Notes: a model not told the origin generated them from the sequence alone. DNA of 64,000 bases from an uncultured Phocaeicola sp. (GCA_944320135.1 CALUGI010000005.1:1-64000), one strand, 5' to 3'; positions 36,754 to 44,644 are shown, counted from the first letter of the stretch. Program-made: numbers and translations.

Positions 36754-37752
36754 ATGAAAATCCGTGCCTTGTATGCAATGATGTCCCTGTGCGGGCTGGC
36801 CTCGTGCAGCACCGTCAGGACGATAGCTTTCGAGCAGCTTTGCCCGGCCGAGGTCAGTCTGCCCGGACGGGTGAGGACGGTTGCCGTGGTCAACAACATG
36901 CCTTCCGTGCCGGAGGCGAAATCCGACGCAGCCACGTTCGGCCTGCTGAATGCCGACGGAAAGGCAGTGGCGGAAACGCTTGCCGGGATGCTTGCCGACT
37001 CCAAGTATTTCCGCCAGGTGATAATCTGCGATTCCGCATTGAACGGCGCCCCTGCCGAAGGGACGGGATACCGCGCGCTGTCTCGCGGCGAGGTGCAGGA
37101 GCTGGCGGAGCAGTTGGGAGCGGACGTGCTCTTTTCAATCGACAGGGTATTCGTGCAGAACGAAAAGAAAGAAATCGAATATCCGGGGATGATGCAGCCG
37201 TGGCCCGTGGCGTCCACGCGGGTAACTTCCGTACTGAACGTCTATTCTCCGGTTCGCGCGAAGCCGCTGCGGACACTCGTTGCGGCCGACAGCACGGAAT
37301 GGGACTGGAACCTGATTCCTTCCGACAGGCAGATGCTCCGCGAGGCCGCGCGCATCGCGGCAGGAAAGCTCTCAAGCAGCCTTGTACCCCATTGGCGGCA
37401 GACCGAACGGCTGTTCTATGCGGGAGGCTGCGTGGAAATGCGCGACGCTGAAGTGTGCATCGACGAAGGCGACTGGCAAGGGGCATACGATTTGTGGCTG
37501 GCGTTGTTCAACGAACGCGAGGGCGGAAAGGCGAAAGCGCGGGCAGCCTTGAATCTGGCCGTCGCCTCAGAGATGCTCGACGAGCCGGAACGCGCGAAAG
37601 AGTGGCTGGAGAAGGCGAAACCCTACATCCCCGAAGGGTCGGAAGAAGAAGCGGTGTGGAAGTTCAGTTCGCTCCGGCTGGCGCAGCGGATGGGCGACTA
37701 CTCCCGTCTGAAAGCCCAAATGGAGCGTTTCGGAAACAATTTGGACGAATAA
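36754..37752 (+). CDS. DUF6340-like lipoprotein with TPR-like C-terminus
   Basis: The 332-aa protein has a lipoprotein signal (GLASC, lipid Cys at 18). The N-terminal half is a beta-alpha sandwich (VRTVAVVNNMPSVPE, LGADVLFSIDRVFV, RTLVAADSTEWDW) similar to DUF6340 proteins of Bacteroidales. The C-terminal third is helical and TPR-like (ALNLAVASEMLDEPERAKEWLEKAK), suggesting protein-protein contacts in the envelope. It is monocistronic with its own -7 boxes. No enzymatic residues stand out. Confidence 0.8.
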   Translation: MKIRALYAMMSLCGLASCSTVRTIAFEQLCPAEVSLPGRVRTVAVVNNMPSVPEAKSDAATFGLLNADGKAVAETLAGMLADSKYFRQVIICDSALNGAPAEGTGYRALSRGEVQELAEQLGADVLFSIDRVFVQNEKKEIEYPGMMQPWPVASTRVTSVLNVYSPVRAKPLRTLVAADSTEWDWNLIPSDRQMLREAARIAAGKLSSSLVPHWRQTERLFYAGGCVEMRDAEVCIDEGDWQGAYDLWLALFNEREGGKAKARAALNLAVASEMLDEPERAKEWLEKAKPYIPEGSEEEAVWKFSSLRLAQRMGDYSRLKAQMERFGNNLDE

Positions 37753-37755
37753 TTC

Positions 37756-37784
37756 TTGCAAAAGACATTTTTTTTGTACATTTG
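37756..37784 (+). promoter_or_regulatory. Promoter for the small acidic protein and MBL hydrolase
   Basis: TTG at 37756-37758 and TACATTTG at 37777-37784 are 18 nt apart, a good match to the two-box Bacteroidetes promoter. The start codon follows 21 nt after the -7 box. Confidence 0.7.
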
Positions 37785-37805
37785 GGTATGTTAAAACTGT
37801 AGCCT

Positions 37806-38252
37806 ATGAATATGAGTGAACAATCATACGCAGCAATCGCTTCCGCCCTTCGCGAGGCGGCAGGCAGATATGCAGGAGGAGAAGAAAACTCGGCGGTGAC
37901 AGACATCCATCTGCAGCCGAACGCTGAGAGCGGCGAACTGCTTGTCTTCAACGACGACGACGAGGAACTGGCCCGCACCATCATCAACGAGTGGGTGGAC
38001 TACGTTTCCGACGATTTCTACAAGGAAGTGGAGCCGGCGCTCCGGGGCGCGCTTGCCGCGCTGAAGGACGAAGGAGCGTTCGACGGCCTCTCGCTGATGA
38101 AGCCCTATTCGTTCGTGCTTGTCGACGACGAGAAAGAAACCGTGGCGGAGCTGCTGCTGATGGACGACGACACCCTCCTGCTCGACGGAGAGCTGCTGAA
38201 GGGACTCGACGAAGAGCTGGATGCCTTTTTGAAAGAACTGCTTGAAAAATAA
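37806..38252 (+). CDS. Small acidic protein of unknown function
   Basis: The 148-aa protein is strongly acidic (runs of Asp and Glu such as NDDDEEL and LLLMDDDTLLL) and has no signal peptide or membrane segment. The middle part (IINEWVDYVSDDFYKEVEPALRG) is helical. I do not recognise a family with a known role. It has a good promoter and is followed after 8 nt by the metallo-hydrolase gene, so the two are probably co-expressed. A second in-frame ATG two codons in is an equally good start. Confidence 0.75.
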   Translation: MNMSEQSYAAIASALREAAGRYAGGEENSAVTDIHLQPNAESGELLVFNDDDEELARTIINEWVDYVSDDFYKEVEPALRGALAALKDEGAFDGLSLMKPYSFVLVDDEKETVAELLLMDDDTLLLDGELLKGLDEELDAFLKELLEK

Positions 38253-38260
38253 CCCTTCTT

Positions 38261-39259
38261 ATGGGAGAACGCATTACATTCCGCCGAAATGAAAGCCTCC
38301 GGTGCGTCAATCCGCGCTGGAGAGGCAATCCGAACGTGAACGGGAAGTTCTTCAACCGCCAGCACCGGTGGAGGCCGGGCATGGGCAGCGTGCTCAAATG
38401 GCGGCTGTCTCCCAATCCGCAGCGCAAGGAAAAGCGCGCCGTCAAGTGGAACCCGAAAGTGAACTACCTCCGTTCGCTCGACAGCGTGACGGGCAATTCG
38501 CTTGTGTGGCTGGGACACAACTCGTTCTTCCTGCAGCTTGGCGGAAAACGCTTCATGATTGATCCGGTGTACGGCAGCATTCCTTTCGTGAAGCGGCGCA
38601 GCGAGTTTCCGGCCAATCCGGACATCTTCCGCAACATCGACTACCTGCTTCTCAGCCACGACCACTTCGACCACTTGGACAAGCCGAGCATAGAGCTTCT
38701 GGTGAGGGGAAATCCCCGCATGAAGCTGTTTTGCGGCTTGGGCACGGGCGAGCTTGTCAAGGGATGGTTCCCCGACCTGGCCGCAATCGAGGCGGGATGG
38801 TATGAGCAGTATGCCGACGAAGGGGTGACTCTTACGTTCCTTCCCGCCCAGCACTGGAGCAAGCGGGGAGTGGGCGACGGGGGGCTGCGCCTGTGGGGGG
38901 CGTTCATGATTCAGGCAGACGGAATCACCATCTACAACAGCGGCGACACGGGATATGCAGCCCACTTCCGCGAACTGCCCGAACTCTTTCCGCATATCGA
39001 CTATTGCATGATCGGCATCGGAGCCTACAAGCCCCGCTGGTTCATGAAGCCCAACCATATCTCGCCATACGACGCGCTCACTGCATCGGAGGAAATGGGC
39101 GCGCGACTCACCATACCGATGCACTACGGCACGTTCGACCTCTCGGACGAACCGCTTTTCGACCCGCCCCACGTGTTTGCGGCAGAGGCGAAAAAAAGGG
39201 GCGTTCCGGTCATCATCCCCGAATTGGGCGAGGTGGTCAAGCTCCGGCGGCTGAGATAG
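38261..39259 (+). CDS. MBL-fold metallo-hydrolase (NAPE-PLD/UlaG-like)
   Basis: The 332-aa metallo-beta-lactamase-fold protein has the zinc motif LLSHDHFDHLD (HxHxDH), a distal AQHWSKRG His, the IYNSGDTGYAAHF Asp and a final MHYGTFDLSDEP His. The N-terminal extension with NGKFFN before the core and the RWFMKPNHISPYDA segment resemble N-acyl-phosphatidylethanolamine phospholipase D-type and UlaG-like lactonases. A phosphodiesterase or lactonase reaction is likely; the natural substrate is unknown. It shares a promoter with the acidic protein upstream and ends before a strong terminator. Confidence 0.9.
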   Translation: MGERITFRRNESLRCVNPRWRGNPNVNGKFFNRQHRWRPGMGSVLKWRLSPNPQRKEKRAVKWNPKVNYLRSLDSVTGNSLVWLGHNSFFLQLGGKRFMIDPVYGSIPFVKRRSEFPANPDIFRNIDYLLLSHDHFDHLDKPSIELLVRGNPRMKLFCGLGTGELVKGWFPDLAAIEAGWYEQYADEGVTLTFLPAQHWSKRGVGDGGLRLWGAFMIQADGITIYNSGDTGYAAHFRELPELFPHIDYCMIGIGAYKPRWFMKPNHISPYDALTASEEMGARLTIPMHYGTFDLSDEPLFDPPHVFAAEAKKRGVPVIIPELGEVVKLRRLR

Positions 39260-39270
39260 CTCTTTCAGCA

Positions 39271-39325
39271 AAAAAGTCCGGGGAACGCGCTCGGACTTTT
39301 CCGACGCCGCGTTTCCCGGACTTTT
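39271..39325. terminator. Terminator after the MBL hydrolase
   Basis: AAAAAGTCCGGGGAACGCG pairs with CGCGTTTCCCGGACTTTT. The stem carries A and U runs on both sides, so it works in either direction, also for the small ORF on the other strand. Confidence 0.8.
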
Positions 39326-39402
39326 ATATGTCGAGCCGTTTCCGGCTGAATGCGCTTCTTTAAGATGCGGAACTGCGGCTGCCCGCCGCCCCCTGCATCG
39401 GG

Positions 39403-39498
39403 TTACTTCATGCGAGCGTTGCCACTCAGCATTACGTACCCCCAGATCATCGGATCTGCATTTGAAATCTTCTTGAAAACACTTTTTACCTTTTTCAT
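39403..39498 (-). CDS. 31-codon small ORF, basic peptide
   Basis: The minus strand encodes a 31-aa peptide starting MKKVKSVFKKISNADPM and ending LSGNARMK. The N-terminal half is an amphipathic basic helix and the second half is uncharged and hydrophobic (MIWGYVMLSG). AAAGGG lies 10 nt before the ATG as a possible ribosome-binding site, and a consensus -7 box (TACATTTG) is 179 nt upstream. A terminator lies 80 nt beyond the stop. I recognise no family. It could be a membrane-active or regulatory micropeptide, or a chance frame. Confidence 0.45.
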   Translation of the reverse strand: MKKVKSVFKKISNADPMIWGYVMLSGNARMK

Positions 39499-39676
39499 AA
39501 TTGTTACCCTTTCATTTGCTTTTTAGCTGGTTGCTTGTGCTTTTATCTAATACCCAGTTTAGTTTGTGCAGGCGCTTCTCCCGAAGGGCCGCCGTGTGTT
39601 GCCGTTGTTTTGGCTGTGTTGTCGCTGAACTTCGGGCTTCTTTCTTTTTCAAGCCTTCCGCCCGTTGATTACAATG

Positions 39677-39684
39677 CAAATGTA
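39677..39684 (-). promoter_or_regulatory. -7 box for the small-ORF transcript
   Basis: TACATTTG on the minus strand matches TAnnTTTG. The implied leader before the 31-codon ORF is about 170 nt and is rich in short lysine/arginine-coding frames of doubtful reality. Confidence 0.45.
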
Positions 39685-39933
39685 GTGCCTTTTTTGCTGA
39701 AAACATGTTTTACAGCATAAAATCGTCTTTCCTTGCCGGATTAATTGACTTAAATCAATTCCTTCTGACATCCTCTGACATTTTTGCAGGACGTGTCATG
39801 ACAAGTCTGGCAGACATCCGCCAATTTCCGCGCAGGGGAGAGGCCCGCTTGCCCCTTGCTTGGCCTGTACGCTGTCGGGCCAGGCAAATCCCGCCCCTGC
39901 TGGACGGCGGAGAGGCTTCGGAAGAATATGAAA

Positions 39934-39986
39934 AAGGGAAGGGAACGTCCCGGAAAACCCATGTTCCGAGGGACGTTCCCTTCCTT
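39934..39986 (-). terminator. Terminator of the OmpA-family gene
   Basis: AAGGGAAGGGAACGTCCC pairs with GGGACGTTCCCTTCCTT, separated by an 18-nt loop, on the minus strand 50 nt after the stop of the OmpA-family gene. Confidence 0.8.
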
Positions 39987-40035
39987 TATCTTGCAGGCAG
40001 GCGCTTCTTTTCAGGGGAAAAGCGCCAGGCCGTTT

Positions 40036-41250
40036 TTATTCTTCAACTACCTTTTCTTCAATGGTGCTCTTGGAGCTGTCGTCCATCTTCACGATAGTTA
40101 CGCGGCTCAGCTTAGCAGCATCGTAGAACATGTAGTCCACGCCGCCCTTGTGGTCCATAATCAGCTGGTCTTTGTCTACGCCGAACTCGTTGACCAGCGT
40201 GTTGTAAACCGTTTCGGCGCGCTTCTGGCTCAACTTCTCGTTGTATTCCACGCTGCCCGTCTGCTTGTCGCAATATCCGGTGACGATGAACTTCTTGCCC
40301 GGAGCCTTCTTGATCATTTCAGCATAGAATCCCAAGTTTACGCGCTCCTTCTCCGTGAGGTTGTACTTGTCGATTTGGAAGAATACGCCCATGTCTGAAA
40401 CCATCATCTCGGTCTTTGTGATTTCGCGCACCTTCTCCGGCTTGTTTCTTTCCGCAGCCAGCTGGTCGCGCAGCGCCTGGTTTTCCTGGTTCATGGCGGC
40501 CAGTTGCTGTCTTACGCTCTCCATTTCGGCTTCGCTGATTTTGCATCCGTCGAATCCGCGTTTCTTGAAGTAGTAGGATGCGCCCACCAGCAGTCCGCTC
40601 GTGAAGTCCTGGTCCCATTTTCCGATGGCGGCAGTGCCGTCCATGCCCTCGTGGAACAGGTTGAAGCGCAGGTCAAGGTTCAACGACCATTCTTCGCACA
40701 GGCGGAAGCGGTTGTCGATACCGAAAGAGAAGCCGATGTTGCTCTTTTTCAGGTCGCCGGCCGCTCTTGCCCATCCCACGCCTCCGTAAGGAAGGATGCT
40801 GTATATGCGGTTGGGCTTGTATCCCGCAATAAGGTTGAGGGGGTCGATTACCACTTCGCCCATCACTGACATGAAGGGGAATCTGGTTTTGTAAACGCCC
40901 TCTTTCTCGATTCCGTCCACGTTCGGGTTGTATTGGTCCCACGTGAAGCTCTTGGCCTTCATCCAGTTGAAGTTGGCTCTTACGCCTACAACCGGGCTGA
41001 TCCATTTTCCGAGCTGGAGGTTGAATGTCGGGGCGATGCGGGAGCCGTAGCTTCCTTCTTCGCCGTGGTTGCCGTTGAACGTGGCTGCGCCTACGCCGGC
41101 TCCGATGTACCAGTTGTCAAAGAACTTGCCGAAGTGGTAAGCCTTCTTTTCTTTTTTCGTCGTTTCTTGCTCTGCAGCCGAAGCGAATGCGGTTGTGTTC
41201 CCCATCACCAGCATCGCTGCCAACAAAGCCATCCAATTTACTCTTTTCAT
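40036..41250 (-). CDS. OmpA-family outer-membrane protein
   Basis: The 404-aa protein has a signal peptide (ending in FASA). An N-terminal eight-strand-like barrel follows (about 35-230; NWYIGAGVGAATFNGNHG, FSFGIDNRFRLCEEWSLNLD). A short coiled region (MESVRQQLAAMNQENQALRDQLAAE cut by Lys/Glu) comes before a C-terminal OmpA domain containing VTGYCDKQTGSVEYNEKLSQKRAETVY, which binds peptidoglycan. A highly expressed structural porin-like role is expected. It is monocistronic with a complete two-box promoter and a strong terminator. Confidence 0.93.
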   Translation of the reverse strand: MKRVNWMALLAAMLVMGNTTAFASAAEQETTKKEKKAYHFGKFFDNWYIGAGVGAATFNGNHGEEGSYGSRIAPTFNLQLGKWISPVVGVRANFNWMKAKSFTWDQYNPNVDGIEKEGVYKTRFPFMSVMGEVVIDPLNLIAGYKPNRIYSILPYGGVGWARAAGDLKKSNIGFSFGIDNRFRLCEEWSLNLDLRFNLFHEGMDGTAAIGKWDQDFTSGLLVGASYYFKKRGFDGCKISEAEMESVRQQLAAMNQENQALRDQLAAERNKPEKVREITKTEMMVSDMGVFFQIDKYNLTEKERVNLGFYAEMIKKAPGKKFIVTGYCDKQTGSVEYNEKLSQKRAETVYNTLVNEFGVDKDQLIMDHKGGVDYMFYDAAKLSRVTIVKMDDSSKSTIEEKVVEE

Positions 41251-41301
41251 GTTTATTGCTTTTTAAAAGATGTTTTTAAGCGAATAATTGTTTATTGGGC
41301 A

Positions 41302-41331
41302 CAAAGGTAAGCGAAAGATTAGACATACAAA
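41302..41331 (-). promoter_or_regulatory. Promoter of the OmpA-family gene
   Basis: On the minus strand TTTG (41328-41331) and TACCTTTG (41302-41309) are 18 nt apart, matching both boxes of the Bacteroidetes promoter. The 5' UTR is about 45 nt. Confidence 0.75.
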
Positions 41332-41375
41332 AGGAAAATTGTTAAAAAATGAGTTTCTTCTTCATTTTTCCGCTT

Positions 41376-41858
41376 TTATGGCCGAAACTCTTTCTTCGGC
41401 GCGCGGTCCGCATTTCCGGGAAGCCGCCGCCACACGGCCAGCAGCGCCCTGCGCAGGGGGAGCAGACGCCGCCATACGGCAGCCTTCCGCAGTTCGGCCC
41501 GCGAGGTGCAGTCGACGGCCCTTCCGTCCGGCTTCACGATGAGCGCCGCCTTGCCCCGTATGTCCGCGCGGCGGCACCGCTCCGTCCCGCGCAGGTTGCC
41601 GTCGCCCATCAGCGTCACGCTGTCTCCCTCCGCCTTCACCACGCGGTGGAGCACGTAGCGTCCGGCCGACGTTTCGGCCAGCGCGATGTCGCCCGCCTTT
41701 ATCCCGTCGGCCGGGACGAGCTTCACGAGGTCTTTCCCTCCCTCGATGAAGGGGTTCATGCTGTTTCCTTTCGCCCGGAGGGTGACGCTGCGCCCCTCGG
41801 CGAGCAGCCGGGCCACTTCGCCCAGCAGGATTTCGTTGGCTATCGTTTTCGTGTCCAT
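41376..41858 (-). CDS. S24/S26-type serine peptidase
   Basis: The 160-aa protein has the S26 catalytic serine in AKGNSMNPFIEGGKD (S33). The YVLHRVVK segment matches the His-Arg motif of the archaeal/SEC11 signal peptidase branch, and MGDGNLRG resembles the GDN box. It has no membrane segment, so it may be a soluble or loosely attached processing protease. The frame extends to 41945, but MDTKTIANEIL at 41858 starts the family fold and follows a -7 box. Soluble S26-like peptidases are found with PqqD proteins and ABC exporters in Bacteroidales, as occurs here 4-6 kb away, so a role in leader-peptide processing is possible. Confidence 0.8.
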   Translation of the reverse strand: MDTKTIANEILLGEVARLLAEGRSVTLRAKGNSMNPFIEGGKDLVKLVPADGIKAGDIALAETSAGRYVLHRVVKAEGDSVTLMGDGNLRGTERCRRADIRGKAALIVKPDGRAVDCTSRAELRKAAVWRRLLPLRRALLAVWRRLPGNADRAPKKEFRP

Positions 41859-41892
41859 CGGTTCGCTTGTCTGTTGTCTTTGTTTCCGCAGG

Positions 41893-41900
41893 CAAAGATA
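41893..41900 (-). promoter_or_regulatory. -7 box for the S24/S26 peptidase
   Basis: TATCTTTG on the minus strand matches TAnnTTTG and lies 35 nt upstream of the start at 41858. It supports this start over the upstream one. Confidence 0.6.
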
Positions 41901-41926
41901 GGCATAATTCCCCACATTTCCGCCCC

Positions 41927-42001
41927 CGAACCAACGGCGGCACAATAAACCCGCAGACGTTCAGCAAGTTAGCGTGCCTCGCGAACCAACGGCGGCACAA
42001 T
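41927..42001. repeat. 20-bp direct repeat, 55-bp period
   Basis: CGAACCAACGGCGGCACAAT occurs at 41927-41946 and again at 41982-42001, without mismatch. The 35-bp spacer shows no internal repeat. It lies upstream of the S24/S26 peptidase promoter, on the border of the accessory region. Confidence 0.85.
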
Positions 42002-42049
42002 GTCGAAAATTGCACCTTATAATATAAAGAATTAAAAAAGATATCCCCC

Positions 42050-42185
42050 TTTCCCCCTTAGGTTTTTGCGGGTTTCCGTCTCGTTTCCCTCCCCCGTTTG
42101 CGGGCGGACTGCCTTTTGAAGGCAGGCGTCCGTCCGCGAAAATCCGCCGCTTTTCCGAGCGTTTTTTACGCTCAGGCAAATTGTT
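42050..42185. other. Hairpin-rich intergenic stretch
   Basis: Between the S24/S26 peptidase and the precursor-like peptide lie two stems: CTGCCTT-TTG-AAGGCAG (extended by GCGGAC/GTCCGC) near 42105-42140 and GAGCG-TTTTTTA-CGCTC near 42158-42175. No gene is supported. It may be a decayed repeat or part of a leader RNA. Confidence 0.4.
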
Positions 42186-42248
42186 CACGCCGTATAGTTA
42201 TAATACGTTAAAAAGAGCCTGAAAACTGCATTTTTTCGTTTCGCAAAG

Positions 42249-42278
42249 TTTGCGTCAATTTGAAAAACCGTAACTTTG
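42249..42278 (+). promoter_or_regulatory. Promoter of the precursor-like peptide and lipoprotein
   Basis: TTTG at 42249-42252 and TAACTTTG at 42271-42278 are 18 nt apart, matching both boxes. The 5' UTR is about 85 nt. Confidence 0.7.
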
Positions 42279-42370
42279 CAGTCTGAAAAACATTTTTATC
42301 GTTAGTGATGATCCTGAGGCGTGAGGATGATGAAAGTTAGTGAAAGTTAGAAAAGTGAATTTTAAAATAA

Positions 42371-42574
42371 ATGAAAATGAAGATTGTTAGTGAAAAAATG
42401 AAGTATGAAGAACCCCGCATCGAGGTTGTAAATCTTGATTTGGGTGAAGGCGTATGCCAAGCGTCGACAGAAGGAGGCGCTTCCGTGATTGGGTGGCCCG
42501 GTGATGATACGCATCATCAGCATATCAATATTGAAGATGGGGATAACATTGATGAACGTTGGGGTAGTTTCTAA
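42371..42574 (+). CDS. 67-aa precursor-like peptide
   Basis: The 67-aa peptide reads KYEEPRIEVVNLDLGEGVCQAS in its first half, then a Gly/Asp/His-rich tail (GWPGDD.THHQHINIED) ending in WGSF. Many Bacteroidales small proteins share a start of the form YxxPxxxVVxL followed by a Cys and a variable tail; some of these precede exported lipoproteins. The leader-plus-variable-core layout resembles a ribosomally made peptide precursor. Start could also be the ATG at 42398. It has a strong promoter and is followed 12 nt later by a lipoprotein gene. Exporter, RRE and kinase genes lie 3-5 kb downstream. Function unproven. Confidence 0.6.
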   Translation: MKMKIVSEKMKYEEPRIEVVNLDLGEGVCQASTEGGASVIGWPGDDTHHQHINIEDGDNIDERWGSF

Positions 42575-42586
42575 TTGAAAATCAAG

Positions 42587-43948
42587 ATGAAAATGGTTAA
42601 TTTTATTAAAGGAATGGCATTGATGTGTGCCGTTTCTTTGGCTGCTTGTTCTGATTCTGACGAGATGCCGCAAGACAACTCTGCCGTTAACGGAATAAAG
42701 CAGGTTGGTGAAAACGAATATGTGGTTACGGTAGGTACAGAAGCAAGCGAATCGGCTGATTCGAGAGGGATTAATGAAGCAACTAATACGTTTGATGAAG
42801 TTTATGAGCCTAAAGTGTTGTACGTGCATAGCACCAAAAGCGATAATAATCGCAAGGTGTTGACTTTCTCATTGGGCGAAAACAAGTCTTTCTCTTTCCG
42901 CATAAGGAAAAATGATGACGGCAGTTTTGCATTGAGCAGCGATGTGGTCAATTTAATTGACACGTCGAAAGATAATGCGGAAGAATATGCAAGCGATGAA
43001 ACGGTTTATTTTTCATCGTGGCCAACCGATGAATGGTCGAATTCAGTTGAAACAGATCAAGTTCGGGTGGGAGAGAGCACTTATATTCCGGTAATGTATT
43101 TGCAGGACAGAACCTCGGCTCCGATGAATAACTGGAGAGAAATTTATCGTTCGGCGAGCATTATAGGAGGCGCTGACTTGAATTATGATGCAGGCGAGTT
43201 GTTAGGTTTGGGCGGTGACACAAACGACGTAGTGGTTATGCGGCATGTTGTGTCGGGCTATAGGTGCGGTGTGATTTTCACCGACCTTGCTAATCGTCAG
43301 CATGTGTCAGACGCTATAGCTTGGAACAGCATCATAACGGACTCAAAAGGTCAGTTGAGTGATTGGACTATCCGTTTGTATTTGGGAGAGTTCCCAACTT
43401 CTTATAACCTCTGCACCAGCACGAACGGCACGGGGAAGGCATATTATGCAGCCAACAAGGGCGAAGCAAGGTCTTTTGAATATTCGAGTTATACGACTGG
43501 CGGTTTTGGCGGTTCTGAAGGAGGTTATGTGGGGTATGGCTTGCTGACAGACAAAGATTACTTGCTTACTCCGGTAGCTGAAGACAGGGAAAATTCGCTG
43601 AAGGCATACATCCTTGTCAATAACAACAACTTTCCTGATAAGACTTTGGTCGCTAAAATAGATGAGTTTGGCGATGATGCTGTGGGAGGTGCTTCTACGG
43701 TTACTCCTTGTTATGCTGTCCCTGGCCAGATAGAGTTGCTTGGGGTAATCTATGACTTGCGCGATTTGGCTAAGAAATTCGGTTTGAAGTATAAAAACGC
43801 TGCCGGTCAAGAAGTGGTTTGGCAGAACAATGCAGAAGTTGATGCCTCAACAGTTTCCACTCAGAGCCTCAAATCCCGCGCTTCCGGCGGCGAAACAGAG
43901 TTTGTAGAGCTGCAGCCTCGGAAAGTGATTCGCAAGACCATTTATTGA
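42587..43948 (+). CDS. Surface lipoprotein of unknown function, fimbrillin-like layout
   Basis: The 453-aa protein begins with a lipoprotein signal (VSLAAC). Asp/Ser-rich and beta-strand-rich sequence follows, without membrane segments or catalytic motifs. Segments such as VLTFSLGENKSFSFRIRKNDDGSF and DYLLTPVAEDRENSLKAYIL suggest a beta-sandwich fold. Its layout recalls fimbrillin or Mfa-like surface subunits, but the sequence match is weak. GC is lower than in the flanking core genes. It starts 12 nt after the 67-aa peptide and a palindromic element follows its stop. Confidence 0.65.
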   Translation: MKMVNFIKGMALMCAVSLAACSDSDEMPQDNSAVNGIKQVGENEYVVTVGTEASESADSRGINEATNTFDEVYEPKVLYVHSTKSDNNRKVLTFSLGENKSFSFRIRKNDDGSFALSSDVVNLIDTSKDNAEEYASDETVYFSSWPTDEWSNSVETDQVRVGESTYIPVMYLQDRTSAPMNNWREIYRSASIIGGADLNYDAGELLGLGGDTNDVVVMRHVVSGYRCGVIFTDLANRQHVSDAIAWNSIITDSKGQLSDWTIRLYLGEFPTSYNLCTSTNGTGKAYYAANKGEARSFEYSSYTTGGFGGSEGGYVGYGLLTDKDYLLTPVAEDRENSLKAYILVNNNNFPDKTLVAKIDEFGDDAVGGASTVTPCYAVPGQIELLGVIYDLRDLAKKFGLKYKNAAGQEVVWQNNAEVDASTVSTQSLKSRASGGETEFVELQPRKVIRKTIY

Positions 43949-43990
43949 GTTTCGTTCCGAATTTATTGACGGGTATCCGTCACCAATCGC

Positions 43991-44063
43991 TGTAGGGGCG
44001 TATCGCATACGCCCGAAACATCAGCAACGGCACATTCCGGGCGTATGCGATACGCCCCTACGG
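43991..44063. repeat. Palindromic intergenic repeat (GTAGGGGCG type)
   Basis: TGTAGGGGCGTATCGCATAC with GCCCG is mirrored as CGGGCGTATGCGATACGCCC with CTAC, 23 nt apart. It resembles the inner arms of the 8-kb element but carries a different arm sequence (GTATCGCATACG). The outer flanks GAATTTATTGACGG and CCGGTAAAATTC are also roughly inverted. Confidence 0.7.
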
Positions 44064-44164
44064 TGTGCCGGTAAAATTCAGGCTTCAATTTAGCAAGATA
44101 ACGTAGAGGATGCGTCCGGCAGGGCGCATCCTCTCTTTTTTGCGTAACCGCCTGCTGCAAACGC

Positions 44165-44211
44165 TTCCGCCTTTCCCCTGCCTCCGCCCTCCCGTTTCCG
44201 CCAAATGCGGC
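44165..44211. repeat. GC-rich intergenic repeat, copy A
   Basis: The segment with CCTCCGCCCTCCCGTTTCCG recurs with few changes at 45264-45312, where the shared core runs over about 45 bp. Both end in a TGCGGC box. Similar TTCCGCCGGA pieces lie near 24600-24650 and 8000-8040. Confidence 0.6.
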
Positions 44212-44212
44212 C

Positions 44213-44320
44213 CACGGTTCTTTCGTTTGGCAGTAGGGGCAGACCCGCGTGTCTGCCCGACAGAGCCATGCCGAGGCGCGCCGGACGGACGGTTACATGC
44301 CGGAAACTATGGCATCTTGA
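44213..44320 (+). repeat. MITE-like element, copy 2 (truncated)
   Basis: Reading plus, CACGGTTCTTTCGTTTGG at the left end, the arm GTAGGGGCAGACCCGCGTGT with CTGCCCG, a GCCATGCC centre and ATGCCGGAAACTATGGCATC follow in the same order as in the reverse complement of 8076-8219. The second inner arm is deleted and the right terminus has degenerated. Confidence 0.65.
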
Positions 44321-44455
44321 CGGAAAAGCCGCGATTGCCGCCCCGTTCTTGCGTGCGGTTTCAGACGGTGCGGAAAAATCAATAAAGACTGTCGCCTCAT
44401 GCCCCGGCTTCTATGTCATTTGTTTGTAAATCAAGTGTTAAACTTCTTCATCCTG

Positions 44456-44486
44456 TTGCATATAAGACAATATCTTCTTATTTTTG
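44456..44486 (+). promoter_or_regulatory. Promoter of the overlapping small-ORF pair
   Basis: TTG at 44456-44458 and TATTTTTG at 44479-44486 are 20 nt apart. The ATG at 44510 follows after a 23-nt leader. Confidence 0.65.
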
Positions 44487-44509
44487 CAGTGTGTGAGAAA
44501 CAGTCTGAT

Positions 44510-44644
44510 ATGGGAGATATAAAAAAGACAGAGAGCAAAGCCAAGGACAAGGGACGGAAGAAGGTGAAGATATCCTTCAGGAAATTGTCTGAAAAAGAGC
44601 ATTCTGCATATAGAGTGCCCTCATACCCCTATTTGGTTCCGTAA
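44510..44644 (+). CDS. 44-aa basic ORF, possibly the 5' part of a split gene
   Basis: The peptide is lysine/arginine-rich at the start (MGDIKKTESKAKDKGRKKVK) and ends in YRVPSYPYLVP. Its TAA stop overlaps the ATG of the next ORF (TAATG) in another frame. The ending YPYLVP followed by a variable segment and then HIDLWRF matches, from memory, a continuous region of single longer Bacteroidales proteins, so an indel could have split one gene. A promoter lies directly upstream of this ORF. Alternatively the two are a coupled pair. Confidence 0.5.
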   Translation: MGDIKKTESKAKDKGRKKVKISFRKLSEKEHSAYRVPSYPYLVP

